Assembly: GCF_001010355.1 (NCBI RefSeq)
Contig: NZ_JPLA01000002.1
Span: 37,309-101,308, forward strand
DNA: 64,000 nucleotides
From: Dyella japonica DSM 16301
Lineage (GTDB): Bacteria > Pseudomonadota > Gammaproteobacteria > Xanthomonadales > Rhodanobacteraceae
Direction of reading: 5' to 3'
The notes under the pieces were generated by a model. It saw only the letters and a list, made by a program, of their open reading frames with translations. It was not told the DNA's origin and made no database searches. Of this stretch, positions 58,921 to 64,000 are shown in pieces. Positions within the stretch are counted from its first letter, which is position 1. Every line of letters begins with the position of its first letter. Both the position numbers and the translations under genes were made by a program.

Positions 58921-59277
58921 TCAGCGACGCAGCAGCGCGAGGACTTCTTCCAGCTCCATGCGCACCTGGCGCACGATCTGGTGGGAAATGCTCGACTCCA
59001 TGCGCGCCTGCGGGCCTTCCAGCCGGGCGCGGGCGCCGGTGATGGTGAAGCCCTCGTCATACAGCAGGCCACGGATCTGACGGATCATCAGCACGTCGTG
59101 ACGCTGGTAATAGCGACGGTTGCCGCGGCGTTTGACTGGATTGAGTGCGGGAAATTCCTGTTCCCAATACCGCAGCACGTGCGGCTTGACGCCACACAGT
59201 TCGCTTACCTCACCAATCGTGAAGTAGCGCTTCGCCGGAATGGCGGGCAGCTCGGTGTTATTCCCTTGGTCCAGCAT
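58921..59277 (-). CDS. MerR family transcriptional regulator
   Basis: 118 residues with the MerR winged-helix DNA-binding domain ([58 protein letters not shown]) and a short helical C-terminus without an effector domain. This gene conventionally follows ihfA in pheST operons of gammaproteobacteria. Its start overlaps the 3' end of ihfA by 20 bp. Targets unknown. Confidence 0.9.
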   Translation of the reverse strand: MLDQGNNTELPAIPAKRYFTIGEVSELCGVKPHVLRYWEQEFPALNPVKRRGNRRYYQRHDVLMIRQIRGLLYDEGFTITGARARLEGPQARMESSISHQIVRQVRMELEEVLALLRR

Positions 59278-59557
59278 AGCCCTCGACTCGCACCTTGAGT
59301 TTCTGACCCGGTCGGAACGTCACCACGCGGCGGGCGGAAATCGGAATCTCTTCGCCCGTCTTCGGATTGCGTCCCGGTCGCTGGTTCTTCTGGCGGAGGT
59401 CAAAGTTGCCGAACCCCGACAGCTTCACCTGCTCGCCCTTTTCCAACGCTTCGCGGACCACCTCGAAATAGGCGTCCACGAATTCTTTTGCCTCACGCTT
59501 GTTGAGGCCCACCTCGAGAAAGAGGCGCTCGGCCATCTCTGCTTTGGTCAGCGCCAT
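59258..59557 (-). CDS. ihfA: Integration host factor subunit alpha
   Basis: Nucleoid protein that, with IhfB, binds and sharply bends DNA. 99 residues from ATG 59557 ([20 protein letters not shown]). The beta-arm with the intercalating proline is in [20 protein letters not shown], followed by [17 protein letters not shown]. It starts one base after the pheT stop, the standard pheST-ihfA arrangement. Confidence 0.97.
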   Translation of the reverse strand: MALTKAEMAERLFLEVGLNKREAKEFVDAYFEVVREALEKGEQVKLSGFGNFDLRQKNQRPGRNPKTGEEIPISARRVVTFRPGQKLKVRVEGYAGPRE

Positions 59558-59558
59558 C

Positions 59559-61958
59559 TTATCCTCGCAACTTCGCCTTGCATGCCATCTCCAACGCACC
59601 GACTGCTTCACGAATGTTACGGTCGGCGTCGTCGTCAGTAAGGGTGCGTGAAGCGTCCTGTAAAATCAAGCCCATAGCGAGACTCTTTCGGCCTAGTTCG
59701 ACCCCCTTGCCGCTATAGCGATCGAACAGGCGCAGCTCCTTGAGCTGGCCGCCCAGGGTGGTGCGAACCACTTGCTCAATTTGTGACCAGCTCACCTCTT
59801 CCGGCACGTCCACCGCAATGTCGCGGCGCACGGACGGGAAGCGCGGCACGGCCACGGCCTTGGGCAGGCGGCGGGCGAGGACCGGGTCCAGCTCCAGTTC
59901 GAGCACATGGACATCGGCACCCAGGTCCAGGGCTTTAGCCAGCTGCGGATGCAGGGCACCGAGGTAACCCACGGTCTGGCCGTCGCGCGCCACGCGGGCG
60001 CCGCGGCCAGGGTGCAGCCAGCCCGGCAAGCCGTCGGCATGGAAGGCCCAGCGATCGGGCTCGCCGCCCCAGGCGATGAGGGCATCGAGGTCGCCCTTGA
60101 TGTCATGGAAGTCCAGCGTGCGCGAGGCTTCGCCCCACTGCTCCGCATGCGCGATGCCGCTGGCGACGATGGACAGGGTCGGCGTCTCGGTCGGCGCATG
60201 CTTGCGGGCGGCAGCCTCGGCACTGATGCGGAAGGTACGGCCCAGCTCGAACAGGCGCACCCGCTCCTGCTGGCGGGCGCGGTTGTGCGAGAGCGCCACG
60301 ATCAGCCCCGGCAGCAGGGACGGGCGCATGATCGCCAGTTCCGCCGATAGCGGGTTGGCCAGCGGCACCAGTTGCTCGGTCATGCCCCAGCGCTGCAGCA
60401 CGTCGTTGCCGATGAAGGCCAGGTTGACCGCCTCGTAGTAACCGCGGGCGGCCAGTTGCTCACGCACGGCCAGCTCGTTGAGGCGTGCTTCCGGCTCAGC
60501 CGCCAGGGTCAGCGCGCCGGCCGGCGTATGGGTCGGGATATTGTCGTAGCCGTGGATGCGCGCGACCTCTTCGATCAGGTCTTCTTCGCGCTCGATATCG
60601 AAGCGGCTGCTGGGTGCGGTGACCTGCCAGCCATCGGCCTGCGGCACCACCTTCATGCCCAGCGCAGTGAAGATGCGCACGACTTCGGCATCCGCCACCT
60701 CGATACCCAGCACGCGCTTGAGGCGCGCACGGCGCAGCACGACGGTGGCCGGCGTCGGCAGATCCGCAAGGTTCTCGGCGATCAGCACGGGACCGGCCTT
60801 GCCGCCCGCGATCGCGAGCAGCAATTCGGTGGCGCGTTCCAGCGCGCGCTGCGGCAGCGCCGGATCAACGCCGCGCTCGAAGCGATGCGAGGCGTCCGTA
60901 TGCATGCCCAGCTTGCGCGCGCGACCCATGATGGCCGCCGGTGCGAAGTGTGCGGATTCCAGGAACACGTTGCGCGTATCGTCGGTGACACGCGAATCGA
61001 AGCCGCCCATCACGCCGGCCACGGCCAGGCCGCTGGTAGCGTAGGCGATCAGCACGAAGCCCGGGTCGAGCTTGGCTTCGGAACTGTCGAGCAGCTTGAG
61101 CGTTTCGCCATCACACGCATGACGAACGACGATATCGCCGTGCAGCGTATCGTTGTCGAACGCATGCAGCGGCTGGCCGAGTTCGAGCATCACGTAGTTG
61201 GTGACGTCGACCACGGCACTGATCGGACGCAGGCCCGCGCGACGCAGACGCTCCGCCAGCCACAGCGGCGTGCGCGCCTTCGCGTCGATGCCTTCGATGA
61301 TGCGGCCGAGATAGCGCGGCGCATCGGCGCCCGCTTCGAGGCGGATGCCGCGACGCGCTTCGCTGCTCACGGGCGCAGCCGCCTGTTCGCCCGTCTTCAC
61401 GCGGCTGCCGAACAAGGCGGCCACGTCGTGGGCGAGGCCGTAGAGGCCGAGGCAATCGGGACGGTTCGGCGTGAGCTTCAATTCGAAGCTCGCGTCAGGC
61501 AGGCCAAGGTAGGCAGCCAACGGCTTGCCCACCGGCGCATCGGCTGGCAGTTCAAGCAGGCCCGACGCATCGGCGTCGATGCCCAGCTCCTTGGCCGAGC
61601 ACAGCATGCCGAACGATTCCACGCCACGCAGCTTGGCGGCCTTGATGTTGATGCCGCCGGGCAGGGTCGCACCGACCATCGCCAGCGGCACCTTGATGCC
61701 CACGCGCGCATTCGGCGCGCCGCAGACGATCTGCAGCGGCTCGCCCTGCCCCGCGTCCACCTTGCACACCTGCAGGCGGTCGGCTTCAGGATGTTTTTCG
61801 GCGCCGATGATCTCGGCCACCACCACGCCGTCCAGGCCTTCACCCAGCGGCGTGAGTTCTTCCACTTCCAGGCCGGCCATGGTCAGTGCGTGCGACAGCG
61901 TCGCGCGGTCTGCCTGGATCTCGACCAGTTCGCGCAACCAGTTCTCGGAGAATTTCAT
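59559..61958 (-). CDS. pheT: Phenylalanyl-tRNA synthetase beta subunit
   Basis: Large subunit of the (alpha-beta)2 enzyme, 799 residues, standard size. In order: N-terminal [12 protein letters not shown], an OB-fold tRNA-binding domain ([20 protein letters not shown]), the B3/B4 editing domain, B5 ([18 protein letters not shown]), the catalytic-like domain ([20 protein letters not shown]) and a C-terminal ferredoxin-like anticodon-binding domain ([20 protein letters not shown]). Confidence 0.97.
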   Translation of the reverse strand: MKFSENWLRELVEIQADRATLSHALTMAGLEVEELTPLGEGLDGVVVAEIIGAEKHPEADRLQVCKVDAGQGEPLQIVCGAPNARVGIKVPLAMVGATLPGGINIKAAKLRGVESFGMLCSAKELGIDADASGLLELPADAPVGKPLAAYLGLPDASFELKLTPNRPDCLGLYGLAHDVAALFGSRVKTGEQAAAPVSSEARRGIRLEAGADAPRYLGRIIEGIDAKARTPLWLAERLRRAGLRPISAVVDVTNYVMLELGQPLHAFDNDTLHGDIVVRHACDGETLKLLDSSEAKLDPGFVLIAYATSGLAVAGVMGGFDSRVTDDTRNVFLESAHFAPAAIMGRARKLGMHTDASHRFERGVDPALPQRALERATELLLAIAGGKAGPVLIAENLADLPTPATVVLRRARLKRVLGIEVADAEVVRIFTALGMKVVPQADGWQVTAPSSRFDIEREEDLIEEVARIHGYDNIPTHTPAGALTLAAEPEARLNELAVREQLAARGYYEAVNLAFIGNDVLQRWGMTEQLVPLANPLSAELAIMRPSLLPGLIVALSHNRARQQERVRLFELGRTFRISAEAAARKHAPTETPTLSIVASGIAHAEQWGEASRTLDFHDIKGDLDALIAWGGEPDRWAFHADGLPGWLHPGRGARVARDGQTVGYLGALHPQLAKALDLGADVHVLELELDPVLARRLPKAVAVPRFPSVRRDIAVDVPEEVSWSQIEQVVRTTLGGQLKELRLFDRYSGKGVELGRKSLAMGLILQDASRTLTDDDADRNIREAVGALEMACKAKLRG

Positions 61959-61979
61959 GCGTATCGGTTCCTGCTGCGT

Positions 61980-63038
<1,059 letters not shown>

Positions 63039-63094
63039 CTAGCGATATCGCTGCATCGAAGCGTGCTTCGATTGAGAATCGGGGCAAGTCGTGT

Positions 63095-63130
63095 CCCCTC
63101 ACCTCAGTCCTCTCCCCGGCGGGGAGAGGA
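63095..63130. repeat. Palindromic repeat CCCTCTCCCC family (copy 2, inverted)
   Basis: CCCCTCACCTCAGTCC then TCTCCCCGGCGGGGAGAGGA. Read on the minus strand it matches copy 1 at most positions. The 61 bp between the copies contain another small palindrome (TCGAAGCGTGCTTCGA). Confidence 0.8.
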
Positions 63131-63150
63131 AGCAAAGTCGCGAGCAACCC

Positions 63151-63188
63151 AAACAAAAACGGGGAGGAGGCGTGTGGCCTCCTCCCCG
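63151..63188 (-). terminator. Strong terminator after rplT
   Basis: On the minus strand CGGGGAGGAGGC, loop CACAC, GCCTCCTCCCCG, then TTTTTGTTT. A perfect 12-bp stem with a U-tract, about 40 bases past the rplT stop. It should stop or attenuate transcription before pheST. Confidence 0.92.
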
Positions 63189-63229
63189 CTTGATCACATC
63201 ATATCGTCAGGGCGCCAGGCGCCAGACGA

Positions 63230-63589
63230 TCAAGCGGCCAGACTGGCCTTCGCTTTCTCTGCGATCGCGCCAAACGCCTTGATGTCGTGCACGGCGATAT
63301 CAGCCAGCACCTTGCGGTCGACGGTGATGCCGGCCTTGGCCAGACCGTTGATCAGGCGGCTGTAGGACAGACCGAACTGACGAGCGGCGGCATTGATACG
63401 AACGATCCACAGCGCGCGGAACTGACGCTTGCGCTGCTTACGGCCGATATAGGCGTACTGACCAGCCTTGATGACGGCCTGGTTGGCAACGCGGAAGACT
63501 TTGCGACGGGCGTTGTAGTAGCCCTTCGCGCGGCCAATGATCTTCTTGTGACGACGACGGGCGGTAACGCCACGCTTTACACGAGCCAT
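63230..63589 (-). CDS. rplT: 50S ribosomal protein L20
   Basis: Binds 23S rRNA early in 50S assembly and, in many bacteria, represses its own operon. 119 residues, complete: [60 protein letters not shown], and [17 protein letters not shown]. It starts 16 bp after rpmI. Confidence 0.98.
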   Translation of the reverse strand: MARVKRGVTARRRHKKIIGRAKGYYNARRKVFRVANQAVIKAGQYAYIGRKQRKRQFRALWIVRINAAARQFGLSYSRLINGLAKAGITVDRKVLADIAVHDIKAFGAIAEKAKASLAA

Positions 63590-63605
63590 GGTTTATCTCC
63601 TCGCC

Positions 63606-63803
63606 TTACAAGTACGGCAACATGCGTGCTACACCCTTGGTGTCGCAAGCCTTGACGTGGTTGGTGGCACGGAGACCGCGCTTACGCTTGGTCGACTTCT
63701 TGGTCAGGATGTGCGACTTGAAGGCGTGACCGGCCTTGAACTTGCCCGACGCGGTCTTGCGAAAACGCTTCGCCGCCGCCCGGTTGGTCTTGATCTTGGG
63801 CAT
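63606..63803 (-). CDS. rpmI: 50S ribosomal protein L35
   Basis: Small basic 50S subunit protein, 65 residues from ATG 63803 ([20 protein letters not shown]). Ribosome site AGGAGC lies 6-7 bases upstream. Usually it follows infC directly; here the 197 bp upstream to the window end hold a promoter and a repeat, not infC. Confidence 0.97.
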   Translation of the reverse strand: MPKIKTNRAAAKRFRKTASGKFKAGHAFKSHILTKKSTKRKRGLRATNHVKACDTKGVARMLPYL

Positions 63804-63834
63804 GGGAATGCTCCTTGATGGGGCTTGAACCCCG

Positions 63835-63850
63835 GTTTCTGACTGATCTG
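63835..63850 (-). promoter_or_regulatory. Possible hairpin region in the rpmI leader
   Basis: The rpmI leader of roughly 115 bases contains, on the minus strand, GGGG-TTCAAG-CCCC shortly before the ribosome site (about 63815-63835) and the CCGGGGTT stretch here. L20 commonly represses rpmI-rplT through a structured leader, so this may be part of such a control element, but the fold was not computed. Confidence 0.3.
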
Positions 63851-63925
63851 GCGGCGACCCGTAAGGCCACTCTTTCCGTCCTGCCACGATCGGTTCACGA
63901 CCCGTCCTGGTGGGTCGAACCGGCG

Positions 63926-63955
63926 ATTATACGGAGGGATGGGAGGATTTGCCAG
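63926..63955 (-). promoter_or_regulatory. Promoter of rpmI-rplT
   Basis: On the minus strand CTGGCA, an 18-base spacer, and a perfect TATAAT. Transcription would start near 63919, giving a leader of about 115 bases before rpmI. Confidence 0.65.
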
Positions 63956-63980
63956 TCTTGGGCCGTGCCTCAGTCAACCC

Positions 63981-64000
63981 CCCTCTCCCCGCCGGGGAGA
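63981..64000. repeat. Palindromic repeat CCCTCTCCCC family (copy 3, cut by window end)
   Basis: CCCTCTCCCCGCCGGGGAGA, the same palindrome as copies 1 and 2, upstream of the rpmI promoter. The rest lies outside the window. Confidence 0.75.

Overview
The window is a GC-rich chromosomal segment of a gammaproteobacterium of the Xanthomonadales type, most likely Rhodanobacteraceae (Dyella, Luteibacter or Rhodanobacter relatives). This assignment is inferred from base composition, gene style and gene order: an Rrf2-sufBCDS cluster, queA-tgt-yajC-secDF, rpmI-rplT-pheST-ihfA-merR, and AmgK/MurU next to each other. No rRNA is present to confirm it. There is one tRNA (Pro, GGG). No insertion sequence, prophage or CRISPR array was seen.

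Layout. 0-3 kb: the end of a TctE-like sensor kinase, then a HEAT-like hypothetical coupled to a bactofilin. 3-8.2 kb (minus): a giant trimeric autotransporter adhesin with an exact-period internal tandem duplication, followed by an OmpA-type lipoprotein. 8.5-10.7 kb (minus): a HAD-IB phosphatase and a class III aminotransferase. 10.9-16 kb (plus): a tightly coupled efflux operon (outer membrane factor, ABC permease, ATPase, HlyD adaptor, MipA/OmpV protein). 16-19 kb: Rieske ferredoxin and GNAT (minus) and an M13 metallopeptidase (plus). 19.2-24.6 kb (minus): SUF iron-sulfur assembly operon led by an Rrf2 regulator, with a palindrome over its promoter. 24.9-26.6 kb: glnK-amtB behind a sigma-54 type promoter. 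26.8-28.5 kb: amgK-murU cell-wall recycling. 28.6-30.2 kb: a fatty-acid hydroxylase superfamily protein and a small hypothetical. 30.4-36.3 kb (minus): queA, tgt, yajC, secD, secF. 36.5-41.2 kb (minus): ABC exporter, two paralogous DesK-like kinases and one response regulator in a coupled operon. 41.5-46.5 kb (plus): an unusual class III aminotransferase, a secreted ExeM/NucH-like nuclease with a His/Asp-rich tail, and PsiF. 46.8-49.1 kb: an ABC-F ATPase and upp. 49.3-52.8 kb: a frameshifted chemotaxis receptor under a sigma-28 type promoter, then an EAL-CBS-GGDEF protein. 52.8-57.7 kb: proline iminopeptidase, a YncE-like propeller, and a divergent D-2-hydroxyglutarate dehydrogenase/serA pair. 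57.7-58.9 kb: a YefM/YoeB toxin-antitoxin pair with an unusual lysine-rich antitoxin tail, next to tRNA-Pro. 58.9-63.8 kb (minus): rpmI, rplT, pheS, pheT, ihfA, merR.

Three families of palindromic intergenic repeats are scattered between operons: REP-like pairs at 26.6 and 35.2 kb, doublets at 24.8 and 33.9 kb, and a CCCTCTCCCC family at 63.0, 63.1 and 64.0 kb. Most genes are ordinary core functions. The least expected signals are the tailed YefM antitoxin, the tandem kinase duplication, the frameshifted sigma-28 receptor, the adhesin duplication, the palindrome on the suf promoter, and a three-codon MRL frame in the leader of the ABC-F gene.
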